A DNA stretch of 64,000 nucleotides from Acetobacter indonesiensis (GTDB lineage: Bacteria; Pseudomonadota; Alphaproteobacteria; Acetobacterales; Acetobacteraceae): assembly GCF_000963945.1 (NCBI RefSeq), contig NZ_BAMW01000045.1:245653-309652 (forward strand), in the 5' to 3' direction. Every line of letters begins with the position of its first letter. Within the stretch, counting starts at the first letter, position 1. The notes under the pieces are model-generated. The model saw only the letters and a list, made by a program, of their open reading frames with translations. It made no database searches and had not been told where the DNA came from. Shown one piece after another: positions 47,330 through 55,858 of the stretch. The position numbers and the translations under genes are program-made.

Positions 47330-48769
47330 TTAGCAAGGTGGCTCAAGGCTAATAAGCTCATCCGTATTGTAATCCAGCAAGCTTTGTAGTTGCTTGTCTC
47401 CATCCTGCACAAACAGATCGCGCCCGATAGCTTGTGTTAAGCGTTCCACCCCGAACCGCATTCCGCTGATAGAGGCACCTGACAGACCCATGCTCGGCAT
47501 GGCTGCAAACGTAAAATTGTGAATGGCAGCCATCATGGGGGCAAGATCATCATCTGCGTTTCGCGGCAGAAATTGAAAATGCTTGCCTAAATATGGATGG
47601 CTGCCCAGTAGTGTATTTTCCTCACCTTCTGGGGCGGCGAATTTATCACGCCACAATTGCACTCTCTCCGCAATTTTGCGCATTTCTGGTCTTTTTGTCA
47701 GATCAATGACAAAACCTGTTCCAATAATCAGGAAGTCGAAAACCATTTCACCGTGCGGTGTTTCAACAACCACTTCGTCTCCCTGTTCTTTCACGGAGAG
47801 CCACGGTGTTCCCGGATGGAATGCAAAATTTGCGTGCTTGCGGCAGCGCCAAAATGTGTCCTGAGGCGGTGGTTGGTTCAGATCATAGATTTTACGCATA
47901 AAGCGCCAGCGGGTCAGATCTGGAAGATCCGCAAAATAGCTCAAAAAACCGGCGTTTTCCATCCATCTGTAAGGATTGACAGTTGGGATTTTTGCCCGAC
48001 GCAGGCAGAGATCAACGCTTGCGGCACCATGCTCCAACGCAGTCGCGGCATTGTCAAAGGCGGATGCACCAGCGCCCAATACACCAATGCGTTTGCCTCG
48101 TAGCTTTTCAAAATCGATCGTCTGGCACGTATGTGCATAACGTGTGCTGTTTACGGCTTGGGAAATGAAATCAGGGACATGCCAAGCCCCTCCGCCTTCA
48201 ATTCCTGTCGCCAGTACAACCTTACGCGCCCATTGTTGTACAACAGAGCCATCACTCTGTTTAAAACTCAGGCACAACAAGCCATCCTGCCAATCAATAT
48301 CGACAAGTTTTGTGTCATTCGTAACCGGCAAATCGAGAATGTCTCTTACCCAGTCAAGATAAGACTGCCAGTCTTGTCGGGATATTTTGTCGAGATTCCT
48401 CCACGCTTCCGCGCCATATCGGGCTTCATACCAAGACTGAGGTGTCAGGCTGGGAATGCCTAGATCGGGCCCCGTAACGTGCTTGGGGGTACGAAGGGTG
48501 AGCATCCGCGCAAAGGTGACCCACGGCCCCTCGCCACCTCTGTCAGCTTTCTCAAAAATACGTACATTCGAAATCCCGCGCCGGCGAAGACCAAAAGCCG
48601 TCGCCAAGCCCCCCTGCCCAGCCCCAATAATGGCGACATCTAGAACAGCGTCATCATTATGGCTGGCGGGTATGCACCAGTTTCCCGTTGCATAGCTAAT
48701 CTTCGCAAGGTCGGCCTGCACCCGCTGCTTGAGTTCAGCCAAACCGGCATCCGAGGAAACGTGATTCAT
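47330..48769 (-). CDS. FMO-type FAD/NAD(P)H monooxygenase in the urate locus, candidate for the missing urate hydroxylation step
   Basis: A 479-residue flavoprotein with two Rossmann motifs: FAD-binding AIIGAGQGGLATAFGLRRRG (GAGQGG at 49-54) and NAD(P)H-binding RIGVLGAGASAFDNAATAL (GAGASA at 232-237). Between them is YAHTCQTIDF, similar to the FMO/BVMO fingerprint region, and DFLIIGTGFVIDL closes the FAD site. It is not cofactor-free uricase, not class A HpxO, and not membrane PuuD. It is first in the puuE-uraD-uraH-permease operon (34 bases before allantoinase; AGGA before ATG) and divergent from a LysR gene. No other urate-oxidising enzyme is recognisable in a locus holding the steps on both sides. 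The function as urate monooxygenase is an inference from position. Confidence 0.75.
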   Translation of the reverse strand: MNHVSSDAGLAELKQRVQADLAKISYATGNWCIPASHNDDAVLDVAIIGAGQGGLATAFGLRRRGISNVRIFEKADRGGEGPWVTFARMLTLRTPKHVTGPDLGIPSLTPQSWYEARYGAEAWRNLDKISRQDWQSYLDWVRDILDLPVTNDTKLVDIDWQDGLLCLSFKQSDGSVVQQWARKVVLATGIEGGGAWHVPDFISQAVNSTRYAHTCQTIDFEKLRGKRIGVLGAGASAFDNAATALEHGAASVDLCLRRAKIPTVNPYRWMENAGFLSYFADLPDLTRWRFMRKIYDLNQPPPQDTFWRCRKHANFAFHPGTPWLSVKEQGDEVVVETPHGEMVFDFLIIGTGFVIDLTKRPEMRKIAERVQLWRDKFAAPEGEENTLLGSHPYLGKHFQFLPRNADDDLAPMMAAIHNFTFAAMPSMGLSGASISGMRFGVERLTQAIGRDLFVQDGDKQLQSLLDYNTDELISLEPPC

Positions 48770-48925
48770 TTATAAAGTCCTAAAAGACACAAACCCTGAT
48801 AAACGGGACAAACACCAAATATTTTTCTGACTGATCTATCTGGTTTTATCGTCACTTTCCGAGCCGCCATTCACACAGGTCTGTCACACAGAAAGATAAT
48901 TTCATAGAGTGACTGTTCTTGTATA

Positions 48926-48937
48926 TGATTTAAATCA
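48926..48937. promoter_or_regulatory. Perfect 12-bp palindrome in the divergent flavoprotein/LysR promoter
   Basis: tgatttaaatca lies in the 201 bases between the flavoprotein and the divergent LysR start, about 33 bases before the latter. It is a possible LysR operator or -10-proximal element; not tested. Confidence 0.4.
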
Positions 48938-48970
48938 GTCTAATTCGTTCGCAAAATGAGAGCGGTTGTC

Positions 48971-49873
48971 ATGCCTGTTTTTTCGCGGTTTCTTCGCTAC
49001 TTCATGGCCGTTGCACAGCATGGCTCCATCAGAAAAGCATCTGACGAATTGCACATAGCGGCCTCAGCCATTGATCGACAAATCTTGCAGGGCGAAAAAC
49101 AGCTTGGCACGCTTCTGTTTGAACGCCTTCCAAGTGGACTAAGATTAACGACGGCAGGTGAACTGCTTCTGACAGCGTGCCGCCGATGGACGCGTGATTT
49201 TTCTGCGCTCACAACGCAGATTGATAACCTCAAAGGTCTGCGGCAGGGCTCTGCTGATATTGTGATACCGGATGCTTTAACAAAAGGTTTCATCCCTTCC
49301 GTTCTGGGAAAGCTAAGGGAAAGCCACCCCGGTATTACCGTGAACATTCATGTGCGCACCAGCAAAGATATGGGGGAGATGCTCATAAATGGAGATGCCG
49401 ATTTTGCCCTGATGTTTAACCCTGGTCATATGCGTGAGCTCTTTGTGCGGGCCTATAAAGAAATTCCGCTCGGTTTTATCACGTTGCCGGATCATCCGGT
49501 TGCAGGGTTACAGGAAGCTCACTTCAGCATCTGTTCGGAATACCCGATGGTTGTTCCCGCGCCACCGCTTGCTTTATGGCGGCCGTTAGAGTTGCTTGAA
49601 GCTGAAACGGGCATCAAAATTCATCCCGTCGCACGCGCCGACGATATCCAAATGATCAAATCGCTTGTAAGCGAAGGGGCTGGTGTCGGTATTCTAAGCT
49701 ATCTGGACGCATATGATGAAGTTCAGAAGAAGCAGCTCGCTTTCACGCCAATTCAGAATAAAAAATTATCACCTGTAACCCTTGCGTTGTGCGTTGATCG
49801 ATCTCGCCAGCTTTCCATGGCAGCGCGTCTCATTATATCTGAAATCGAACAGTTTTTTGTCGAAAAATTGTAA
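48971..49873 (+). CDS. LysR-family regulator of purine catabolism
   Basis: About 300 residues from ATG 48971 (MPVFSRFLRYF); an in-frame ATG at 48956 is possible. The N-terminal helix-turn-helix is AQHGSIRKASDELHIAASAIDRQI; the effector domain runs from about residue 90 (GSADIVIPDALTKGFIPSVL) to LVSEGAGVGILSYL. It shares an unusual SAIxRQI recognition helix with the IS-broken LysR at 42228, so the two are probably paralogues. It is divergent from the flavoprotein-puuE-uraD-uraH operon, its likely target. Confidence 0.9.
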   Translation: MPVFSRFLRYFMAVAQHGSIRKASDELHIAASAIDRQILQGEKQLGTLLFERLPSGLRLTTAGELLLTACRRWTRDFSALTTQIDNLKGLRQGSADIVIPDALTKGFIPSVLGKLRESHPGITVNIHVRTSKDMGEMLINGDADFALMFNPGHMRELFVRAYKEIPLGFITLPDHPVAGLQEAHFSICSEYPMVVPAPPLALWRPLELLEAETGIKIHPVARADDIQMIKSLVSEGAGVGILSYLDAYDEVQKKQLAFTPIQNKKLSPVTLALCVDRSRQLSMAARLIISEIEQFFVEKL

Positions 49874-49889
49874 TCTAACCTTAGCCACA

Positions 49890-51494
49890 TCACCACGCGG
49901 CTACTACGCCGTCACTTCTAGGGTCTGTCGCTCCTTCAAGAACACCATTACCATGCCTGACAATTGCGCCAGCATGCCCCATCATGGATGTAAAGGGGGC
50001 AACGCGCTCAATAGCATGTCCGGCTGCACCAAGCTGTGCTATGACATCCGGCTGAAAACGGTCTTCGTATTTTAACGTGACACTTTCCTGCCCCCATGTC
50101 CGCCCCAAAAGCCAACGCGGTGCAGTAATCGCCTCCTGTAATCCCATACCGTAACGAGCATAACGGCTAAAAAGTGCAGCCTGTGTCTGGGGCTGACCTT
50201 CACCGCCCATAGTGCCGTAAACCATGACGCGGCCATCACTAAATCTTGCTGCTGCGGGGTTCAAAGTATGAAAGGGTTTGCGGCCGGGCCGCAGAACATT
50301 CCACCCTTCTTCCTTTAACTGGAAGCTTGCCCCACGATTTTGCCAGACAATACCGGTCTGTGGCAGCACGACACCTGACCCAAATTCAAAATAAGTACTC
50401 TGAATCATACTGACAGCGACACCATTGGCGTCAACGGCCCCCATCCAGACCGTATCCCCTGCCTGCGAAGGATAGGGCCAAGGTGCCGCCTTATGCCGAT
50501 CAATGTTCTTCAGCATAGTGGCCAGTTGCTGTTCATCATCAAGGCAGTCTTGCGCTTCAACGCTCATTAAAGCCGGATCACCGACATGCGTGTCGCGAAA
50601 ACGAAATGCCTGCTTTGTTGCTTCTACCAAGCCGTGAATATGTTCAAAACTGTCGCAGTTTTCCGCTTGTAGCCGGTCAAACAACGCCAGAATGAGGAGT
50701 GATGCCACGCCTTGGGTGGGCGGGGCCATGTTGTAAAGTGTCGCGTCTTTTGTTGTGACGGAAAGAGGAGGTCTGACTGCTGCTTCATGGCGCGCTAAAT
50801 CGTGGAATGTTACAGGACTACCCGCCTGCGTCAGATCAGCTGCGATATCATAGGCGAGAGACCCAGTGTAAAAACTTTGAAAGCCATCAGTGACCAAACG
50901 ACGCAGCGTTTGGGCCAAGGCTGGGTTTTTTAGAATGTCGTTTACGCGTAAGGGGCGACCATCTGGTTCATATATAGCAGAATAGCCAAATACATCTTTC
51001 AGTTCAGCCGATTTGGCAGCAGCAACTTCCGCACCGCCTGTTGTTACGGGTACACCGTGTTCGGCATACCACATGGCATCACGAAGCAAACGGGATGTAG
51101 GTAATAATTGTTTTTTCTGTGTATCATACTGCTCCGCAAGCTGCAGTGCAGCCTGCCAGCCAGACACAGTACCGGCAACTGTATTTGCTGCTAACCCACC
51201 GCGCCAAGGAACAGACTTATGGCCCGCGGACCTATAGAGAGCAAGGTCTGCACCCGACGCAGCAGCACCACATGCATCGATTGTTTCAACCCGTCCGTCT
51301 GGCCAGCAAATCAACCAGAAGGCATCCCCCCCAATGGACGTCATGTGGGGATAAACCACCGCAAGAGCGGCTGCAGTTGCAACCACGGCTTCTATGGCTG
51401 ATCCACCTTCTTTCAAAACGTCCAACCCGGCTTGACTGGCCAGATGATGCGGGGACGTTACCATCCCGCGTGTAGAGCGTGGTGTGTGCAGCAT
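49890..51494 (-). CDS. hpxW: HpxW oxamate amidohydrolase (gamma-glutamyltransferase family)
   Basis: A 534-residue Ntn-hydrolase. The autoprocessing/catalytic Thr is expected in QAGDTVWMGAVDANGVAVSM (about residues 345-364). FEFGSGVVLPQTGIVWQNRG and FHTLNPAAARFSDGRVMVYG fit the HpxW branch rather than periplasmic GGT, and there is no signal peptide. It converts oxamate to oxalate and ammonium, the last step of the oxalurate branch. It lies 11 bases after hpxY. Confidence 0.87.
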   Translation of the reverse strand: MLHTPRSTRGMVTSPHHLASQAGLDVLKEGGSAIEAVVATAAALAVVYPHMTSIGGDAFWLICWPDGRVETIDACGAAASGADLALYRSAGHKSVPWRGGLAANTVAGTVSGWQAALQLAEQYDTQKKQLLPTSRLLRDAMWYAEHGVPVTTGGAEVAAAKSAELKDVFGYSAIYEPDGRPLRVNDILKNPALAQTLRRLVTDGFQSFYTGSLAYDIAADLTQAGSPVTFHDLARHEAAVRPPLSVTTKDATLYNMAPPTQGVASLLILALFDRLQAENCDSFEHIHGLVEATKQAFRFRDTHVGDPALMSVEAQDCLDDEQQLATMLKNIDRHKAAPWPYPSQAGDTVWMGAVDANGVAVSMIQSTYFEFGSGVVLPQTGIVWQNRGASFQLKEEGWNVLRPGRKPFHTLNPAAARFSDGRVMVYGTMGGEGQPQTQAALFSRYARYGMGLQEAITAPRWLLGRTWGQESVTLKYEDRFQPDVIAQLGAAGHAIERVAPFTSMMGHAGAIVRHGNGVLEGATDPRSDGVVAAW

Positions 51495-51505
51495 TTTGAT
51501 TTGCT

Positions 51506-52849
51506 CTATTCGGAAGCCACAGGAAAACCTAAAAGACTGGAGCGTTCCAATTTTTCAGCAAACGCCAGCAACATATTTTCCTTCCCCGGTGCCGCAATGA
51601 ATTGCACGCCCAACGGCAAGCTTTTCTGATTGCCTTCAGAAGGAGGCAAAGGCGCGGAAAGAACCGGCATACCTGCCAAACTGAGAGGCTGCGTAAACAG
51701 ACCCAGGTTTGCGCGTGCAGAAACAGCTTTCCCACCAACCATTATGGTGGGTTGGTCTAACCGTGGCGCTATACCTACGGTTGCGGGAGCCATAAGAATA
51801 TCGACCTCGTTAAAAACTGAATGCAGCATGTCCCTAAACCAGTTGCGCAAACGCTGTGCCTGAATAACTGTGCTGGCCGGTAGCAACGCGCCTGCCATTA
51901 ATCTATCCCGTGTAGCGGGGTCATAAGCCATCGGGTTTGTTTTCAGGCGTGCTAGATGCAAATTTCCGCCTTCCGCTGCCGTAATGACAAAAGACGCGGC
52001 CCGCGCTTTATCAGCCTCAGGAAGTGTGACATCACACGTAATCGGGCAACTCTGAAGAATTTTCTGAATCCCGGATTGCAGGTCGGCCGAAAGATCCTGA
52101 GCAAACCATCCACCGAGCAAACCAACTTTCAGATTATCAACATCATCCTTATATTCAAATTTACGTCCGGCCATGACTTCAGTCACAACCCGAATATCAG
52201 CAACACTTTGCGCAAATGGCCCAATAACATCCAGACTGGCTGCAAAGGGGTAAACACCAGATAACGGCAGTAAACCCTGTGTCGGACGTAATCCCCATAC
52301 TCCACAAAGTGAAGCCGGCACCCGAATAGACCCGTTAGTATCAGAACCTAATGTAAAGGGAAGCATCCCGGCAGCAACCGCCGCCGCAGACCCGCCTGAA
52401 GACCCACCTGCTAATCTGGCCGTATCATGCGGGTTGCATGTTGTGCCATAATGCGCGTTCTCGGTCGCAAATCCGTAAGCGAACTCATCCATGTTGAGTG
52501 TTGCAACGGGAATGGCATCTTCCGAGCAAAGGCGACGTACAACCTCGGCGTCATTGGACGCTGGAGCATTATTGTTCAGGGTGATTGAGCCAGCCGTTGT
52601 AACCAATCCCTGAACGTCGAAAAGATCCTTCACACCAAAAGGGACACCGGCCAAAGAGCCGACAGGGCTTCCTGACGCAATTTTCTGATCTAACTGCTTT
52701 GCCGCTGTAATGGCACGGTCTTCGAGAACGCGCGTAACAGCATGATACTTACTGTCTCGTGCTTTCAAATTCTGAATGGTCTCAAGGCAATGCTTCTCGG
52801 CAGATAGCTCGCCATCCCGAATTTTACGTACAAGGTTAGAAATAGACAT
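51506..52849 (-). CDS. hpxY: HpxY/AtzE-type amidase
   Basis: A 447-residue amidase-signature protein. The Ser-Ser-Lys triad is visible: Lys in AGVPFGVKDLFDVQG (about 67-81), Ser in LAGGSSGGSAAAVAAG (about 148-163), plus GSDTNGSIRVPASLCGVWG. It belongs to the AtzE/HpxY group that pairs with a GatC-like small subunit (HpxX). In the hpx pathway it is implicated in oxalurate breakdown; the exact reaction is less certain than for HpxW. Three bases after hpxX. Confidence 0.88.
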   Translation of the reverse strand: MSISNLVRKIRDGELSAEKHCLETIQNLKARDSKYHAVTRVLEDRAITAAKQLDQKIASGSPVGSLAGVPFGVKDLFDVQGLVTTAGSITLNNNAPASNDAEVVRRLCSEDAIPVATLNMDEFAYGFATENAHYGTTCNPHDTARLAGGSSGGSAAAVAAGMLPFTLGSDTNGSIRVPASLCGVWGLRPTQGLLPLSGVYPFAASLDVIGPFAQSVADIRVVTEVMAGRKFEYKDDVDNLKVGLLGGWFAQDLSADLQSGIQKILQSCPITCDVTLPEADKARAASFVITAAEGGNLHLARLKTNPMAYDPATRDRLMAGALLPASTVIQAQRLRNWFRDMLHSVFNEVDILMAPATVGIAPRLDQPTIMVGGKAVSARANLGLFTQPLSLAGMPVLSAPLPPSEGNQKSLPLGVQFIAAPGKENMLLAFAEKLERSSLLGFPVASE

Positions 52850-52852
52850 TTC

Positions 52853-53038
52853 TTATGGCCGATACTCGTAAGCGGGCAGACAATCGTCACGAAGATCCAT
52901 GCTACAAATTAAATCACAATAACCCCGTAAAAGCTGACTATTAGAAAGCACCCCAGCTACAGACTGTTCGGGAATAGAAAGTCCAATCTGGCGAGCTATC
53001 ACCATAACGTCTTTCACTGTCATTTCATTTTCAGGCAT
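52853..53038 (-). CDS. hpxX: HpxX/AtzG-like small subunit
   Basis: A 61-residue helical protein of the AtzG/HpxX (DUF4089) family, related to GatC: ARQIGLSIPEQSVAGVLSNS and a C-terminal LPAYEYRP tail. AtzG-like proteins wrap around and stabilise their amidase partner. A strong Shine-Dalgarno (CAGGAGC) precedes ATG 53038. Directly upstream of the amidase. Confidence 0.88.
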   Translation of the reverse strand: MPENEMTVKDVMVIARQIGLSIPEQSVAGVLSNSQLLRGYCDLICSMDLRDDCLPAYEYRP

Positions 53039-53070
53039 GGATGCTCCTGTTATTTTTAATTGCTTTTTAG

Positions 53071-54297
53071 TCAGGAATACTCAGCCAAAGCTGCATCCAC
53101 TCCAGCACCACGAGAGACTTTATATCCTTCAGCGGCCAGACAAGCTTCAAGAGCCCCCAAGGTCAGCAGCACCTTATGCTTAACAGCATTGTAGCCCATC
53201 GCGCCTATGCGCCAGACCTTGCCGGCAAGCGGCCCAAAAGCGGTCCCAATTTCTATTCCAAAATCTTCACGCATGCGCGTTCTGACATTTTCGCCGTTTA
53301 TACCTTCTGGTATCCAAATACCTGTAACATTGGTCATACGGTAAGCGTCTGAGCCAAATACGTTCAATCCAAGGGCACGGACTCCGGCCACAACGGCGTT
53401 GCTCGCAGCTTTATGGCGGTCAAAACGGGCTTCCAGCCCTTCTTCCAGCATAATACGGGCAGCTTCTCGGGCACCGTAGAGCATTGTTGTTGCTTCTGTA
53501 TGGTGGTTCAACCGTTTTTCTGACCAGTAATCCATCACCATGGCCAGATCAAAATAATTGGAAGAAATCCTTGGGCGGCTTCCATCAAGTGTATCGCTCG
53601 CCCTTATGCCAGCCTCTACATGCCTGCGGGACATAATATATTTTGCCGCATGGTCAGAAATAGTAATGGGGGCAGAACCCGGTGGGCCACCCATACATTT
53701 CTGTAGCCCGCCAGAAACAACATCAATACCCCAAGCGTCTGTCGCGACAGCCATTCCTCCAAGCGTTGCCGTAGCATCGGCATAGGAGAGAACACCATAT
53801 TTACGACAAAGCGCCCCTACGCCTTCCAGTGGTTGTGCCATGGTGGTCGAGGTGTCACCATGAATACAAGCCATGACCTGAGGTTTATGCTCGATAAGAG
53901 CGCTCTCAATCTGCTCCAGCGTTGCGACCTCACCCCACGGTAAGTCGAGTGTGCAGATTTCAGCGCCAATACGCTGCGCAATTTCAGACAGAAGCAAACC
54001 GAACCGACCCGCTCGAATAATCAGCAATTTTGCGCCCGGTTCGACCAAAGAGACAAGTGCGGCTTCAATCCCTGCCCGTGCAGTGCCGTCGATAAGAAAA
54101 GTCCATTGGTTTTCTGTCATAAAAACACGGCGATATAGGGCCATTGTTTCATTCATATACGCGGTCATTTCCGGGTCAAACTGACCCAGCATATCCGCAG
54201 CCATGGCGCGCAAAACCCGAGGATGTGCATTAACAGGCCCAGGCCCCATTAACAGCCGCTGGGGCGGATCAATCTGACCGAACAGATTCTGTGCCAT
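53071..54297 (-). CDS. pucG: Ureidoglycine-glyoxylate aminotransferase
   Basis: A 408-residue fold-type I PLP enzyme of the alanine-glyoxylate aminotransferase class. MGPGPVNAHPRVLRAMAADMLGQFDPEM opens the protein (about 18-45); the PLP Lys is in DVVSGGLQKCMGGPPG. It turns ureidoglycine and glyoxylate into oxalurate and glycine, consistent with neighbours on both sides. It starts on the stop of the allantoate amidohydrolase gene (TAATG). Without this context it could be serine-pyruvate or alanine-glyoxylate aminotransferase. Confidence 0.88.
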   Translation of the reverse strand: MAQNLFGQIDPPQRLLMGPGPVNAHPRVLRAMAADMLGQFDPEMTAYMNETMALYRRVFMTENQWTFLIDGTARAGIEAALVSLVEPGAKLLIIRAGRFGLLLSEIAQRIGAEICTLDLPWGEVATLEQIESALIEHKPQVMACIHGDTSTTMAQPLEGVGALCRKYGVLSYADATATLGGMAVATDAWGIDVVSGGLQKCMGGPPGSAPITISDHAAKYIMSRRHVEAGIRASDTLDGSRPRISSNYFDLAMVMDYWSEKRLNHHTEATTMLYGAREAARIMLEEGLEARFDRHKAASNAVVAGVRALGLNVFGSDAYRMTNVTGIWIPEGINGENVRTRMREDFGIEIGTAFGPLAGKVWRIGAMGYNAVKHKVLLTLGALEACLAAEGYKVSRGAGVDAALAEYS

Positions 54298-55604
54298 TAC
54301 GCAATTTTCTCCTGTTGCGCAGAAAAATTATCTGCATAGCTTTCAATAAAATTTACCATGACCTGAAAAGCTGTTTCGACATCACTCGCCTCGACAGCTT
54401 CGGCAGGATTATGGCTGATCCCTTTTTCACACCGAATAAACAACATGCAGACAGGGGCTAAAGCCGCCATGACCATTGCATCATGCCCTGCCCCGCTCAC
54501 AAGCACCCGGGCCTGTTTTCCCGTAACAGTCTGAACAGAGCGGGACAAAACATGTGTCAGGCTACTGTCACAAGGTGTTGCGGGCAAATCCTGTTGCAAA
54601 ACCATAGAAAACGAAACAGATCGGCGCTCACAAAGGTCTTGTAAGGCACACCGAATGTGTGTTGCCGCCTCGTTCCGGATGCTTTCTGTGCCGGAGCGGA
54701 TATCAACCGTAAAAGCGACATCTCCCGGCACAACATTGGGCACACCGGGCGAAACCTGCATCCGCCCGACAGTCGCAACCAGATGATCGCTGTCAGATTT
54801 ACCAATTTTTTCAATTTCAAGAATAGCTTCGGCTGCGGCGGCCAGCGCATCCTGTCGAAGGGTCATTGGCATTGTTCCGGCATGACCGGCAACGCCTTTA
54901 AGTGTGACCAGAAAACGAAATTGAGCCGCTATGGCGCTTACAACCCCGACAGGTTTGTTTTCAAACTCCAGAACAGGCCCTTGCTCAATATGAGGCTCGA
55001 AATAAGCAATAACTTCACCCTGCCTACGGGCCGCTTTCGGGAACTGCTCCAACACAAAACCTTCTGCCCCCAAAGCATCCTGCAAGGTGATACCGTCGCT
55101 ATCTTCCATGGTCGCAGGTGCTTCTGGCAAGAGACCTGCAACAGCGCGTGATGTCAGCATGGAAACAGGAAAGCGCGATCCTTCTTCATCACCAAAGCCA
55201 ATAACTTCCAATGCAAAAGGAAAACGTATTCCCTTACGGGCAAAATGCTCAACAACTTCAATGCCTAGCATCACCCCCAGCGGGCCATCATATTTGCCAG
55301 CATTGCGAACACTATCCAGATGAGAGCCAATAAGAAGCGCAGGTAATTCAGCCGAACTCCCCTCGTAACGTCCAATGATATTTCCGGCAGAATCTTGCCT
55401 TGCAGACAATCCCCCCTGCCCCATCCAGGCCGCCACCTGTCTTACTGTTTCCCGATAAGCGGCACTTAGATAAGGACGAAACAAAGAGTTCGTTTCTTCT
55501 GAAAATTGACCTTTACCCAATATGTCACATCTTGTGACAGCCCGTGCTCCTCCACACGGTTCTGAACATGCTGGTTCAGAAGAAAAGCTGTCTGGAGAGG
55601 GCAT
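54297..55604 (-). CDS. hpxK: Allantoate amidohydrolase (M20 family)
   Basis: A 435-residue Zn/Mn amidohydrolase of the M20/carbamoylase group. It releases ammonia and CO2 from allantoate, giving ureidoglycine. Metal ligands are in LIGSHLDSVRNAG, KYDGPLGVM, GFGDEEGSRFP, FEPHIEQGPVLE and ISHNPAEAVEA. GVAGHAGTMPMTLRQDAL marks the lid/dimer domain. It is first of a run hpxK-pucG-hpxX-hpxY-hpxW. N-carbamoyl amino acid hydrolase would be the alternative without context. Confidence 0.9.
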   Translation of the reverse strand: MPSPDSFSSEPACSEPCGGARAVTRCDILGKGQFSEETNSLFRPYLSAAYRETVRQVAAWMGQGGLSARQDSAGNIIGRYEGSSAELPALLIGSHLDSVRNAGKYDGPLGVMLGIEVVEHFARKGIRFPFALEVIGFGDEEGSRFPVSMLTSRAVAGLLPEAPATMEDSDGITLQDALGAEGFVLEQFPKAARRQGEVIAYFEPHIEQGPVLEFENKPVGVVSAIAAQFRFLVTLKGVAGHAGTMPMTLRQDALAAAAEAILEIEKIGKSDSDHLVATVGRMQVSPGVPNVVPGDVAFTVDIRSGTESIRNEAATHIRCALQDLCERRSVSFSMVLQQDLPATPCDSSLTHVLSRSVQTVTGKQARVLVSGAGHDAMVMAALAPVCMLFIRCEKGISHNPAEAVEASDVETAFQVMVNFIESYADNFSAQQEKIA

Positions 55605-55771
55605 CAGATCATTACTCCGGTGGTCGTTTTCATCTTGTTACGGATGAATTACAATCTTGCATACAAGAAAGCCTAGACGCAAGCCTCTTACCATCTATAA
55701 AAATCAGTCTTGTTAATTGCTAAATTTGTTACGCTGAATCAAAAATATATCAAAAACAAACATTTTAATTT

Positions 55772-55786
55772 ATTACGTAACGTAAT
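55772..55786. promoter_or_regulatory. 15-bp palindrome upstream of hpxK
   Basis: attacgt-a-acgtaat is a perfect dyad within the AT-rich 254-bp gap (55605-55858) between the hpxK start and the tail of the purine permease. It lies about 170 bases before hpxK and is a candidate operator. Confidence 0.45.
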
Positions 55787-55858
55787 TTATATTTTCACTA
55801 TTAATGATATTTTTCATTGTTACCACTAATAGTTATTGCATTGTGCATCTGTATTTCT

